Positions 41,923 through 50,376 of a stretch of DNA of 64,000 bases are shown in pieces. The notes under the pieces are model-generated. The model did not search any database. It was given only the letters and a program-made list of their open reading frames with translations, and had not been told where the DNA came from. Made by a program: the position numbers and the translations under genes. The stretch is from Trebonia sp963836195. Lineage in GTDB: Bacteria; Actinomycetota; Actinomycetes; Streptosporangiales; Streptosporangiaceae. How positions within the stretch are numbered: position 1 is the first letter of the stretch; each line of letters starts with the position of its first letter. The stretch lies in assembly GCA_963836195.1 (NCBI GenBank), contig CAWIIX010000008.1, positions 124,001 through 188,000 of the forward strand, read 5' to 3'.

Positions 41923-42302
41923 CGGCTGGCGACGGGCTGCTGCCCGTCCAGCTGAGCGGCGCGCTCGGCGCGGAACTCCTGGAACGCGGCAAACGCCCGC
42001 GCGCCGTACACGGTGGCCGGGCCGCCGTTCATCACGAACGTGACGCCGATCGCCTCGGCCGCCTCGGCCGGGGTCGCGCCGTGCAGCACCGCCGCGTGGG
42101 CGTGCGCGACGATGCACCCATCGCACTCCCTGCTGACCGCGATCGCCAGGGCGATGAGCTCCTTGGTGCGCACGTCCAGCGCCCCCGCGGCCAGCGCGGA
42201 GTCATAGAGCTCCTTATAGCCCGCGAACACCTGCGGGATCGCGTGCCGCAGCTCGCCGGACGGCACCCGCAGCTCCTCCCGGACGTCCTTCCCGTAACCC
42301 AT
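41919..42302 (-). CDS. Carboxymuconolactone decarboxylase/AhpD-family protein
   Basis: 127 aa from ATG 42302 with GGAGGGAG upstream. VRTKELIALAIAVSRECDGC, IVAHAHAAVLHGATPAEAAE carries the ECDGCIVAH redox motif (CxxC followed by His) of AhpD-like alkylhydroperoxidases. It uses a thiol pair for peroxide or disulfide chemistry. The stop overlaps the start of the MshC-like gene (GTGA), suggesting a thiol-redox operon. Confidence 0.85.
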   Translation of the reverse strand: MGYGKDVREELRVPSGELRHAIPQVFAGYKELYDSALAAGALDVRTKELIALAIAVSRECDGCIVAHAHAAVLHGATPAEAAEAIGVTFVMNGGPATVYGARAFAAFQEFRAERAAQLDGQQPVASR

Positions 42303-42610
42303 CGCCCGCTCCCTCCGATGACAGCCCGATAGTGACAGCATCGAACGGGCCGCCGGGCCCGCGCGACGGCCACAAGTCACCCAATGCCCGCCATAAGTCC
42401 CAAGCGCACCGACTCTCAGATGCAGCCGCGCGGCTTCGGGATCCCGGCGATCTTCGCCGCGACCTTGGCCGGTCCCTTGGGGAACGGCTTCCCGCTTATC
42501 TCAGTTACGCCTTGTGGGCTGCAAAGCCCTGTACACGTGTTCGATTCCCGTCTCCGCCTCCCTCTATCTGCTGACCAGCGGAAGTCCCTTCAGGAGCGCG
42601 ACGTGTATGG
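42303..42610. other. Intergenic region with tRNA-Cys fragment and truncated coding tail
   Basis: 308 bp. The minus strand between about 42505 and 42416 reads EISGKPFPKGPAKVAAKIAG, IPKPRGCI and a TGA, which looks like a genuine protein C-terminus without a beginning. It is joined directly to the tRNA-Cys 3' fragment at 42512-42559. The rest shows nothing recognisable. Confidence 0.4.
42512..42559 (+). tRNA. 3' fragment of tRNA-Cys (GCA), probable attachment-site scar
   Basis: GGGCTGCAAAGCCC is a Cys anticodon arm (anticodon GCA, one loop or stem base missing), followed by a T-arm with GTTCGATTCCCG and an acceptor strand CTCCGCC. Upstream there is no matching GGCGGAG strand nor a normal D-arm, so only the 3' half of a tRNA gene is present. 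Such 3' fragments are what site-specific integration into tRNA genes leaves at one end of an element. Confidence 0.55.
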
Positions 42611-43696
42611 CTAGTCCTCGAGGGCTGCGGAATGCGGCATCACCATGACCGTCGGCGTGGTCGGCGCGGCGCCCCGCGTGACCGGTGCATAGCCGACGCG
42701 GATCACCATCTGCGGAACTTCGGTGTAGTTGCTGCGCCACGGCCAGGACCGCGGCCGGCCGCGCAGGTCGGCTAGCTCGAGGGACTGGGTCAGAAAAGAT
42801 GCCTCGACCGCGTAGCCGGCCGGGACGTCGGGGCGCGGGCGGATGCGGTGCGGGTCCAGTGGGCCGTACTGCAGCCGCGTCCGGTAGCCCGCGCTGCGCC
42901 CGCCCGGCGCGGACATCGAGTAGCGGGTGCCGGTCAGCAGGGCGTGCTGCAGCGCCTCGCCGGCCCGCAGCCAGTCGAGCGGGCGGTCGTCGTCGGTGGA
43001 AAGCGCCATCAGTTGCGGGTGACGCTCGAACCGCTCGACCTGGCCTGGCAGCCAGAAGTCGGGCCGGGTCGGCGGCTCCTTCTCGTCCGCCGGCGTCGGG
43101 CCGTACGCGGCGGGGGGCACCCGCCGCAGGCCGGACAGGGTGGTGCCGATCTCCGCGCTCGCCCGGGTTGCCCTGCGCATCAGTCGCCGGGACTCCGACC
43201 TGGACAGGGCGCGCAGCCAGCCGCGCTCACGCGCGGCGGCCTCCTCCATCTCCACCAGGATCGGCAGCGGCACCGGCCGGTACCGGTAAGGCCCGCGGTC
43301 GGTGCGGCGGAGCCAGAGCGCCTCGTACAGCTCCTGCTCGGCGTTGCTAGGGCGGGCCGCACGACCCGGCATCACCTCAACCGAGGCGAGCAGCGTCCTC
43401 TGCGCGCACACCGTGGTGAGCAGCCCGGACTCAGCGTCCAGACCGGGAAGCAGCCAGACCGACGGGGTCCGGCCCGCCACCTTGATGGCCAGCCGCAGGT
43501 TGTACAGGGCCGCGCCGCAGCTGATCACCACCTCTCTGGGCAGCCTTTCGCCAAGGTCTTCATTCGGGACCGAGTAGAGCTCAACCCGGTCATCGGCGGC
43601 CAGCCGCAGCGTCCAGGGATGCTGGTTGAAGATAGACGGCGCGCAGTCCATCGCTCTGCGCAGGCGCGGCACGTCCTTCTTGAGATCCCACGACAT
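42611..43696 (-). CDS. Acg-family nitroreductase-like protein
   Basis: 361 aa from ATG 43696. MDCAPSIFNQHPWTLRLAAD, VISCGAALYNLRLAIKVAGR, LWLRRTDRGPYRYRPVPLPI and QSLELADLRGRPRSWPWRSN follow the Acg family, which consists of two degenerate nitroreductase halves and may sequester FMN. In mycobacteria acg genes belong to the DosR dormancy regulon. It is divergent from an Rv1733c-like gene, also a dormancy-regulon family. Confidence 0.8.
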   Translation of the reverse strand: MSWDLKKDVPRLRRAMDCAPSIFNQHPWTLRLAADDRVELYSVPNEDLGERLPREVVISCGAALYNLRLAIKVAGRTPSVWLLPGLDAESGLLTTVCAQRTLLASVEVMPGRAARPSNAEQELYEALWLRRTDRGPYRYRPVPLPILVEMEEAAARERGWLRALSRSESRRLMRRATRASAEIGTTLSGLRRVPPAAYGPTPADEKEPPTRPDFWLPGQVERFERHPQLMALSTDDDRPLDWLRAGEALQHALLTGTRYSMSAPGGRSAGYRTRLQYGPLDPHRIRPRPDVPAGYAVEASFLTQSLELADLRGRPRSWPWRSNYTEVPQMVIRVGYAPVTRGAAPTTPTVMVMPHSAALED

Positions 43697-43919
43697 CGCA
43701 AGCCACCTCTGTGCTCCTGAAGACCCGACCCACTCCCTTCCAAGAGACCGCCGCCATCGGCCGGATACAGCGGTCAAAGGTCCCGCTGCAGGTCCCCTGC
43801 GGCCGGCCCGGGGCTCGCAGGACTCGTACGCCCTCCCCGGTAGCGTGACGGATTCGATACAAGCAATCACAGAGTGATGCTAAAGGCGAGTGCATCGCGG
43901 TCGGACGGGGGACATCAGG

Positions 43920-44522
43920 ATGGTGGGTCGTTATTCTCACCGGGCAGGCGCTCCGCCGCTGCGGATGCTGCGGATGTTCCTGCGGCGGAACGAGTTGCGC
44001 CGTTCATCGGATCGGGTCGAGGGCATCGTGGTGGCGGTGCTGATGGTCGCGTTCGTCGTCGCCGTCGTCGTCGCCGGGCTGCTGGCGGCCCACGTCTACC
44101 GGTCCGAGCAGTCGACGGCGGCGAGCCTGCGGCCGACGGTCGCGGTGCTGTCCTGGCCCGGCGCCGTCACCGAAACGCCCATCCTGCATCAGGCCACCGC
44201 GATGGCGACCTGGCAGCTGAGCGACGGCGCGACGCGGTCCGGCCTGCTGACGACCGACGTCGTCCCCGGTATCTACGGCCAGCCGACCGGGGCCTCGGTC
44301 CAGCTCTGGCTCGGCCCGACCGGCGTTCCGGCGGCGCCGCCGCAGGGCGCGGCCGGGATGGCCGTCGGCGCGACGATGGCCGGGCTGGCCGTTGTCGTCG
44401 CCGCCGCCACCGTGCTGGCCCTCTGCTACCGGCTGTGCCAGCGCGGGCTTGACCGGCGCCGGATCGCCAACTGGAGCTCGGCCTGGGCCGTCACCGGGCC
44501 GCAGTGGACCAGCCGCCAGTGA
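43920..44522 (+). CDS. Rv1733c-like two-helix membrane protein
   Basis: 200 aa from ATG 43920. MLRMFLRRNELRRSSDRVEG precedes the first membrane helix VVAVLMVAFVVAVVVAGLLA. An external domain follows with WQLSDGATRSGLLTTDVVPG, then a second helix MAVGATMAGLAVVVAAATVL and a basic tail. This is the architecture of mycobacterial Rv1733c, a DosR-regulated antigen of unknown function. Divergent from the Acg-like gene. Confidence 0.78.
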   Translation: MVGRYSHRAGAPPLRMLRMFLRRNELRRSSDRVEGIVVAVLMVAFVVAVVVAGLLAAHVYRSEQSTAASLRPTVAVLSWPGAVTETPILHQATAMATWQLSDGATRSGLLTTDVVPGIYGQPTGASVQLWLGPTGVPAAPPQGAAGMAVGATMAGLAVVVAAATVLALCYRLCQRGLDRRRIANWSSAWAVTGPQWTSRQ

Positions 44523-44663
44523 CGGGCCGCCGGTGACGGGCCGGGCAGCGTAACGGCCGGGAGCCGATGACGCCCGGGGTCGGGTGTTATCGGCTCCGTT
44601 CGCGTGGCCGGCCGGGCGCCCGGGCCCGGCGGTCAGATGGTTCGGTGAGGCCTGCGCGGCCCG

Positions 44664-45689
44664 TCAGGCGGGCGTCAGGAACGGGAACTGGCCTGAGCGC
44701 TGGGCCTCGGCCACCGACGGCTTGAGCCCGCCCGGCACGGCCGCCCCCACCACCAGCGACATCATCGCCTCGGGGGCGTTGTCGGCCAGGGTCCGGCCAT
44801 TGCGGGTCGCGAAGCCGAAGGACGCGGGCGTGCCCACCACGTACGGCAGGACGTCCGGCAGCAGCGTCTTGGCGACCGTCAGCCCGTACACGTCGGGCTC
44901 GGCCGACGTCCCGGTCGCCGCCACGACGGCGGAGACGTGATCAGCCATGTGCTCGCCCTCGGCGGCGTAGTCCTGCGACGGGTGCCGGGTGTTGGCGGGG
45001 TTGGTGAACTCGGTGTCATCGGGCCAGAAGATGGGCCACATCATCGGGTGGCCGGCCCGGTTGACCTGCCGCCAGCCGCCCGCGTCGGTCGCGAGCTTGG
45101 TGGCGGCCCAGACGCCGATGGGGGTGCCCGGGGCCAGCGTCTCGTCGTCATGGGGGACCTCGAGCACGATGGTGCGGACGGTGCTTCCGGCGAAGCTGTT
45201 CTGCGCCTTGTCCGGGCGCCAGGCCGACAGGTCCACCGCGGTCCCGTTCGCGACCGCGCCGTTGACGATCGCCAGCAGCGACAGGTCAACGTAGAACGAG
45301 TCCTGGACGTGCCCGGCCCAGAGGCGGACGCCGTCGACGTCGGTCACGGTCTCACCCGTCCGGCCTTCGAGCACGAGTTCGCCGAGTCCCTCGTCGCCGC
45401 GGGCGTCGGCCCCGGTGAGGGCGTGCAGGGTCAGTCGCTGCCGGCCGCCGGAGTCGGGCTGGTCGAAGGCGACCCGGTAGGTCAGATCCTCGAACGCGGC
45501 CCCGTTCAGGTGGATCTTGATCTCGTAGCGGGCCTCCGGGTGGAATCCCGGCTCGGTGTGCAGGCCGTTGACGTCGGAGTTGATGTCGAGTACGAACACC
45601 GTGCTGCCCTCGCCGGGAAAAACGTACAGGTCGTCGATGAGCAGCTGGCCCGTCTTGGCCGCCAGCGGCGTGTCGAGGTGATGGGACAT
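44664..45689 (-). CDS. DUF4331-domain protein
   Basis: 341 aa; ATG 45689 with AAAGGA upstream. SHHLDTPLAAKTGQLLIDDL, YVFPGEGSTVFVLDINSDVN, YEIKIHLNGAAFEDLTYRVA and MMWPIFWPDDTEF fit DUF4331, a family of unknown function often found secreted or associated with dormant-state gene sets. No signal peptide is seen here. Single-gene unit divergent from the membrane protein at 45819. Confidence 0.8.
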   Translation of the reverse strand: MSHHLDTPLAAKTGQLLIDDLYVFPGEGSTVFVLDINSDVNGLHTEPGFHPEARYEIKIHLNGAAFEDLTYRVAFDQPDSGGRQRLTLHALTGADARGDEGLGELVLEGRTGETVTDVDGVRLWAGHVQDSFYVDLSLLAIVNGAVANGTAVDLSAWRPDKAQNSFAGSTVRTIVLEVPHDDETLAPGTPIGVWAATKLATDAGGWRQVNRAGHPMMWPIFWPDDTEFTNPANTRHPSQDYAAEGEHMADHVSAVVAATGTSAEPDVYGLTVAKTLLPDVLPYVVGTPASFGFATRNGRTLADNAPEAMMSLVVGAAVPGGLKPSVAEAQRSGQFPFLTPA

Positions 45690-45818
45690 GCGGTGGTCCT
45701 TTCTGCACGGAAGCTCGCCTCAGTCCAGATACCCTCCGCGCACGACACAACACGAGGAGCTCACTGCCGGCGCATGGGAGGAGCCCCGGCCGGAAATCAT
45801 CAGGGCTTGGGAGGTCCG

Positions 45819-46964
45819 ATGACGGTTCCACTGTGGGCCCGCTCGGTGGCGGCGCTGATCGGCGGCCTGCTGGTGCTGACGGTGTGGCTCAACGTGATCA
45901 AGACGCTGGTCGTGCCCCGCCCGCTCACCCACGGTCTGGCCATCCGGGTGACCAGGACGGTGAACAGGATCTTCCGCCTGACGGCGAACCGGACCGCGGA
46001 CTACCAGGCGCGTGACCGGCTGCGCTCGGGGCAGGCATCGGCGATCCTGCTGGCCTCGCTGGCGGCGTGGCTGGGGGCCGCGCTGATCGGGTTCTGGCTG
46101 CTGATGTGGCCGCTGGTCAGGGGCGGTATCGGGACGGCCTTCAGCACCGCCGGGTCCTCGATGTTCACCCTCGGGTTCTCCGAGCCGTCCGGCGCCCCGC
46201 CCGCGGTGCCGGTGTTCGCCGCCGCGGTCACCGGGCTGGTCATCGTCACCCTGCAGATCGCCTACCTGCCGACGTTGTACGCCGCCTTCAACCGCAGGGA
46301 GACCGAGGTGACGCTGCTCAACGCGCGGGCCGGGGTGCCCTCGTGGGGCCCGGAACTGCTGGCGCGCACCCACTACGCGCTCGGCACCGGCGTATCGTCG
46401 CTGGACACGCTGCCGGGGCTGTACGCGCAGTGGGAGCGCTGGGCGGCCGACGTCACAGAAAGCCACACCACCTATATCCCGCTGGTGCGGTTCCGCTCGC
46501 CCCGGCCGCTGTCCTCGTGGGTGACGGCGCTACTGGCGGTGCTGGACTCGGCCGCGCTGTACCTGGCGCTGGCACCCGGGTCCGCGCCCGAGGTCCCGGC
46601 CCGGCTGTGCCTGCGGAGCGGGTTCGTCTGCTTCCGGGAGGTGGCGCAGGCGATGGGCTTCGCGGTGCCCGACGAGCCGGACCCCGCAGGCCAGATCGCC
46701 CTGAGCTACCAGGAATTCCTCGACGCGGTGGAGCGGCTGCGGGAGGTGGACTTCCCGATCGAGCGCGACCCGGAGGCGGCCTGGCCCGACTTCGTCGGCT
46801 GGCGGCTCACCTACGAGCAGGTGGCGTACGCGGTGGCGGCCGAGCTCGACGTCGTCCCGGCGCTCTGGTCGGGCCCGCGCCGGGCAGGCGATCCGGCCAT
46901 CGCGCCGATTCGGCCGGCCGTCGGCCACCCGCTCAGGGCGCCCGATCCCGGCGGTGATCCCTGA
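45819..46964 (+). CDS. Potassium-channel-like membrane protein of unknown function
   Basis: 381 aa from ATG 45819 with GGGAGG upstream. Four hydrophobic helices in the first 160 residues (SVAALIGGLLVLTVWLNVIK, ASLAAWLGAALIGFWLLMWP, a pore-loop-like STAGSSMFTLGFSEPSGAPP, and VPVFAAAVTGLVIVTLQIAY) are followed by a cytoplasmic domain of about 220 residues. The S-x-x-T-x-G-F loop between helices recalls an ion-channel pore. Family not known to me by name. Confidence 0.6.
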   Translation: MTVPLWARSVAALIGGLLVLTVWLNVIKTLVVPRPLTHGLAIRVTRTVNRIFRLTANRTADYQARDRLRSGQASAILLASLAAWLGAALIGFWLLMWPLVRGGIGTAFSTAGSSMFTLGFSEPSGAPPAVPVFAAAVTGLVIVTLQIAYLPTLYAAFNRRETEVTLLNARAGVPSWGPELLARTHYALGTGVSSLDTLPGLYAQWERWAADVTESHTTYIPLVRFRSPRPLSSWVTALLAVLDSAALYLALAPGSAPEVPARLCLRSGFVCFREVAQAMGFAVPDEPDPAGQIALSYQEFLDAVERLREVDFPIERDPEAAWPDFVGWRLTYEQVAYAVAAELDVVPALWSGPRRAGDPAIAPIRPAVGHPLRAPDPGGDP

Positions 46965-47383
46965 CCATCACGATCGCGGATCCGGCCGATGCCCGCCGCC
47001 GCTGGTGGTGGGTCGGGTCAGCGGCGGTCGTTCCCCCCGGAAGCCAGGTCGCGCCAGTCCTGCTCCGAGACGCGCACGCCGAACCTGCCGGCCGCGGCCA
47101 GGATTCGCGCCCAGGCTTGGTCCCGATTTTTCCGAACGGACGTGTGGCTCCGCCTGCGAGGCCCATTGGTGCCTGCCAGTCGGAGCACGCGACCGTTCGA
47201 TACTCATGATTTTGAAACTGACGCGGGCCGTCCGCCGCGGGCGAACCGGCACCACTGCCAGCAGCGCGGGCTCGGGCCGGACTTACCGGCTGGCGGTCAG
47301 CCCCGCCACCTGCTGGCGGTAACGCATTGCCGGTCGGGAGGGCGGAGCGCGGCGGGCTTGCGGGGCCCTGACAGGCTGGGGTC
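46965..47383. other. Intergenic region with a gene remnant and a repeat fragment
   Basis: 419 bp. The only coding-like signal is the minus-strand tail annotated at 47018-47134. CCGAACGGAC at 47132-47141 is one arm of the dispersed GTCCGTTCGG repeat. From 47142 to 47383 I see nothing. Confidence 0.4.
47018..47134 (-). pseudogene. C-terminal fragment of an unidentified protein
   Basis: The minus strand reads DQAWARILAAAGRFGVRVSE, QDWRDLASGGNDRR and a TGA, with normal amino-acid composition and no start codon. It begins inside a copy of the GTCCGTTCGG repeat, as if the repeat marked a break point. Identity unknown. Confidence 0.3.
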
Positions 47384-48119
47384 ATGGGCACGTGGTTCCA
47401 GTCGTTCGCGTCGCTGAGGCCCGGCGTGGTTCGGCCTGGACGGGTTACCCGCGGCCAGGTCTTCCTGGCGGCGAAGACGGCGGTCGCCGCCGGGCTCGCC
47501 TGGGCGGCGGCGCTGGCGGCCGATCCGCACAGCCGGCCGTACTTCGCGCCGCTCGCTGTGCTTCTGGTCGTCCAGCCCACCGTGTACGACTCCCTCTCGC
47601 GGGCCTTCCAGCGGGTGGCCGGGGTCGTGGCGGGCGTTGCCGCGGCGCTGGCGGTAAGCCACTTCCTGGCCCCGAGCGGCTGGAGCATCGGGATCATCGT
47701 CTTCGCGGGCCTGCTCGCGGGCTGGGCAGCCCGCCTGGGCCCGCAGGGCGTGGTGCAGATCCCGGTCAGCGCGCTGCTGGTGTTCCTGGTCGGGCGCGTC
47801 ACGCCCGGCTACGGGGCCGACCGCATCATCGACACCCTGATCGGCGCGGCGGTCGCCGTGATCGCGGTCCACGGCATCGGCCACCGAGGCCTACACGGCC
47901 TGGCTGGCCTCGCCCGGCACGCCCGCCGACCGCCGGACCCTGGCCGCGGCGGTGCGCGCGGCCGACGACGACCTCAGCAGCACGCTCACCCTCGCTCAGG
48001 AACGATGGGGCAGCGACCCCGGTCAATGGCTCACCTTCGGGACGACACTGGCGATGAGCCAGCGGATCCTGGCCGAGGCCGGCCACCCGCTCGACCCAGC
48101 CGAGCGCGACCCCGCATGA
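47384..48119 (+). pseudogene. FUSC/aromatic-acid-exporter-like membrane protein, frameshifted
   Basis: VTRGQVFLAAKTAVAAGLAW, YFAPLAVLLVVQPTVYDSLS, RAFQRVAGVVAGVAAALAVS and YGADRIIDTLIGAAVAVIAV are the membrane half of FUSC/YccC-type efflux proteins. Near 47870 the frame is lost. Another frame continues as EAYTAWLASPGTPADRRTLA, AAVRAADDDLSSTLTLAQER to a TGA at 48117. The protein is shorter than usual for the family even after repair. Confidence 0.65.
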
Positions 48120-48258
48120 CGGCGTGACGCGCACTGCCCGCAAGCTGAGTGATCCACGCGATCGGAAGCCAATTCGAGCGGACTTCAGGCCCGCGTGCGC
48201 TCAGCGGTGATTCTGATTGACCTCCTGTGAACGCCTCCGGAGGCGCGGAACGAGACGG

Positions 48259-48660
48259 TCAGCGATTCGTCTTCTGCTCGAGTTCGGCGGGGTACCTGTC
48301 GCCCACGATCGACACCTCGGACGCGACGCTGCCGATCCCGGCCAGATCGCCGCTGGTGAGCTCGACGGCGGCAGAGCCAAGGTTCTCCTGCAATCGGCGC
48401 GCTTTCGTGGTTCCCGGGATCGGCACGATCCACGGCGCCTGAGCCAGCAGCCAGGCCAGCGCGAGCTGCGCTGGGGTTGCGCCCTTGCCCTCGCCGATCG
48501 TCCGCAGCCGCTCCACCAGGGTCTGGTTCGCCCGTCGGGCCTCAACCGTGAAGCGCGGCAGCTGGTAGCTCAGGCCCATGCAGCCGAGCCCGAGCGCGGA
48601 CACCGCCAGCCCGCTCGTCCCCAGCGTCCTGTTCTCCAATGCCTGATCCACGCTCGCCAT
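48259..48660 (-). pseudogene. Aldo/keto reductase with large internal in-frame deletion
   Basis: 133 aa against about 330 for the family. NRTLGTSGLAVSALGLGCMG is the AKR N-terminus. It jumps directly to LPRFTVEARRANQTLVERLR, GKGATPAQLALAWLLAQAPW and IVPIPGTTKARRLQENLG, the C-terminal quarter with the NADPH site. The barrel centre including the catalytic Tyr, Lys and His is missing. The frame is kept across the junction, so a short protein may still be made but cannot be active. Confidence 0.8.
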
Positions 48661-48691
48661 CGAAGCACGATTCAGCGCTGGAGGGAAACTC

Positions 48692-49225
48692 TCAGAAGTT
48701 GCCGAAGCCGGCCCCGAAGCCGCGGTCGTGATGCTCGCGCTCGCGCTTCTCGTCCTCGTAGATGCGGTCGATGCAGATCGCGATCGCGATGATCAGCGCG
48801 TCGTCGACGCCCTGCTCGACCTCGACCCCGTAGGTGTCCCTGATCCTGAACCACTTGCGCGAGATCCGGCCGATCACCCGGTGGCCGTCCTTCAGCTCCC
48901 AGTCCTTGTCGGCGAAGCTGCCGACGGCCTCGAGCCGGGTCCCGTCGAACAGGTCGATCTCGTACCGGTGGTGAATTGGCGAGAAGAACGCCGGGCGGAC
49001 GGTCGCGACGACGCCCTGGCCGTTCTCGATCTCCATCGTGTCGCGCAGCGCGAAGATCTTCTTGCGGATGAGGATCAGCAGGTTGCCGTGGGCGTCCTTG
49101 AGCTCGAACGTCTCGCGGAGGCTGAGCGCCTTCCCGTCGACGAGGAAGACGCGGTTGCCGTCTTCGTCCTCGATCCAGAAGTCAGCCCGGAGGGAGAAGA
49201 TCCGTTCCTGGACCAAGTATCTCAT
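48692..49225 (-). CDS. LURP-one-related (DUF567, tubby-like) protein
   Basis: 177 aa. RYLVQERIFSLRADFWIEDE, VFLVDGKALSLRETFELKDA, LLILIRKKIFALRDTMEIEN and RISRKWFRIRDTYGVEVEQG are the repeating strand-hairpin units of the LOR/scramblase-like beta barrel. The C-terminal hydrophobic helix ALIIAIAICIDRIYED is usual. In this fold the helix lies in the barrel centre. Function in bacteria unknown. Confidence 0.85.
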   Translation of the reverse strand: MRYLVQERIFSLRADFWIEDEDGNRVFLVDGKALSLRETFELKDAHGNLLILIRKKIFALRDTMEIENGQGVVATVRPAFFSPIHHRYEIDLFDGTRLEAVGSFADKDWELKDGHRVIGRISRKWFRIRDTYGVEVEQGVDDALIIAIAICIDRIYEDEKREREHHDRGFGAGFGNF

Positions 49226-49334
49226 GACAAAAGGCTATATGCCTGATTCGCCGTCCGCGGCGTGGATGTCGATGCCCCGCCGCCGGTCGTCGGCGGCGAT
49301 CACCCGGCTCGCGATCACCGACAGGCGGCTGCGC

Positions 49335-49507
49335 TGGGGCAGGGCTCGGTCAGCCCCCGGGCCTACCTCGCCGAGCTGCCGTCGCTGGTCGCCGAGATCG
49401 ACGCGGGAACCATCGCGGTCAGCGCCCGGCCGGTGCCGCTGGCCGACGTCGAGGCGGCCTGGACCGCGCCCGAGCCGCCCGGCCAGCGGACCGTGCTCAT
49501 TCCCTAG
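49335..49507 (+). pseudogene. C-terminal fragment of a zinc-type alcohol dehydrogenase/quinone reductase
   Basis: SPRAYLAELPSLVAEIDAGT, IAVSARPVPLADVEAAWTAP and GQRTVLIP end at 49507. This is the last 55 residues of medium-chain dehydrogenases (the D-V-E-x-A-W and R-x-V-L-x-P ending). Nothing upstream belongs to it. Confidence 0.6.
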
Positions 49508-49576
49508 CCCCCGGCGGCGACCGCGCTGGCGGCCGCCACGAGGAGGCGGCCGTGGTTCCGCTGCGGGCAGAGCCAG

Positions 49577-49617
49577 GGTCCGTTCGGGATGAAATCTTTT
49601 TTTCTTCCGAACGGACC
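49577..49617. repeat. Palindromic repeat GGTCCGTTCGG...CCGAACGGACC with T-rich loop
   Basis: Perfect 11-bp arms at 49577-49587 and 49607-49617, with a 19-nt loop containing seven T. Relatives: a longer palindrome at 60317-60389, single arms at 56898 (within nadB) and 47132. As RNA it could fold and end transcription in either direction. Confidence 0.65.
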
Positions 49618-49775
49618 GTGAGTTTCCGCTTAATCGGCCATGGCTCCGGTCCCGGCGATGACCCGCGATAATGCCGGAAATTGTCATCCTTGCCGTGACT
49701 TACGGGGTCGCTTTCGCTGAGATTGCGAGGCGCTTTTCCCCTGACCTTCGCGTGTTCCGGCCGTAGACTCGGGGC

Positions 49776-50348
49776 GTGGCAGACCACTTCGCCTTTCGGG
49801 AATTGCGTATCCGGCAGCCCGGTAAGGTCCTCCCCGGCCGTGCCAGATACGAGATCTTCGACCCGGACAAGAACCTGCTCGCCGTCGCCACCGAGACGGA
49901 GAGCCGGGGCGTGCTCCAGACCATGATCGGCCTGGTGCCGGGCACCCGGGTGCTGGCCGTGCGGACGCCGGCCGGCGAGCCGATCCTGACGCTGGTCAGG
50001 CAGGACAGCGAGAACAACTGGCTCGCGGCGCTGACCGATCCGGACGGCAAGCCGATCGGCAAGATCCGGATCGAGTTCAGCCGGCGGCACTACACCCTGC
50101 TCGACGACCAGGGTCAGGTCGCGGGGCAGGCGGCCGGGGACCTCGGCGCCACCCAGTTCTCCGTCACCGGCGCCGAGGGCGAGCGTTACGCCCAGATCCG
50201 CAAGACCTGGGCCGGCCTCGGCAAGGAGCTCCTCACCTCGTCCGACCACTACACGGTGACGTTCACCGGGCCGGTCTCGCCGAGCATCCGCACCATGATC
50301 GTGATGGTGCCGATCGTCCTCGACATGACCAGGCACGGCCCGTACTAG
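49776..50348 (+). CDS. Phospholipid-scramblase-like (tubby-fold) protein
   Basis: 190 aa from GTG 49776. ARYEIFDPDKNLLAVATETE, VRTPAGEPILTLVRQDSENN, WLAALTDPDGKPIGKIRIEF and RHYTLLDDQGQVAGQAAGDL show the scramblase/LOR repeat. A hydrophobic C-terminal helix (MIVMVPIVLDMTRHG) follows. Same fold class as the gene at 48692 but little direct similarity. Role unknown. Confidence 0.75.
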   Translation: MADHFAFRELRIRQPGKVLPGRARYEIFDPDKNLLAVATETESRGVLQTMIGLVPGTRVLAVRTPAGEPILTLVRQDSENNWLAALTDPDGKPIGKIRIEFSRRHYTLLDDQGQVAGQAAGDLGATQFSVTGAEGERYAQIRKTWAGLGKELLTSSDHYTVTFTGPVSPSIRTMIVMVPIVLDMTRHGPY

Positions 50349-50376
50349 ACGGCCCCCGTGCGGCCGGGCCGCTGCG

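Noticed and set aside
42481..42559. Complete tRNA-Cys gene
   Set aside because: No 5' acceptor strand or D-arm pairs with the 3' part, and the anticodon arm lacks a base, so only a fragment is claimed.
49577..49617. Simple rho-independent terminator
   Set aside because: The T-run is in the loop rather than after the stem, and the same arms recur at three other places, so a repeat family explains it better.
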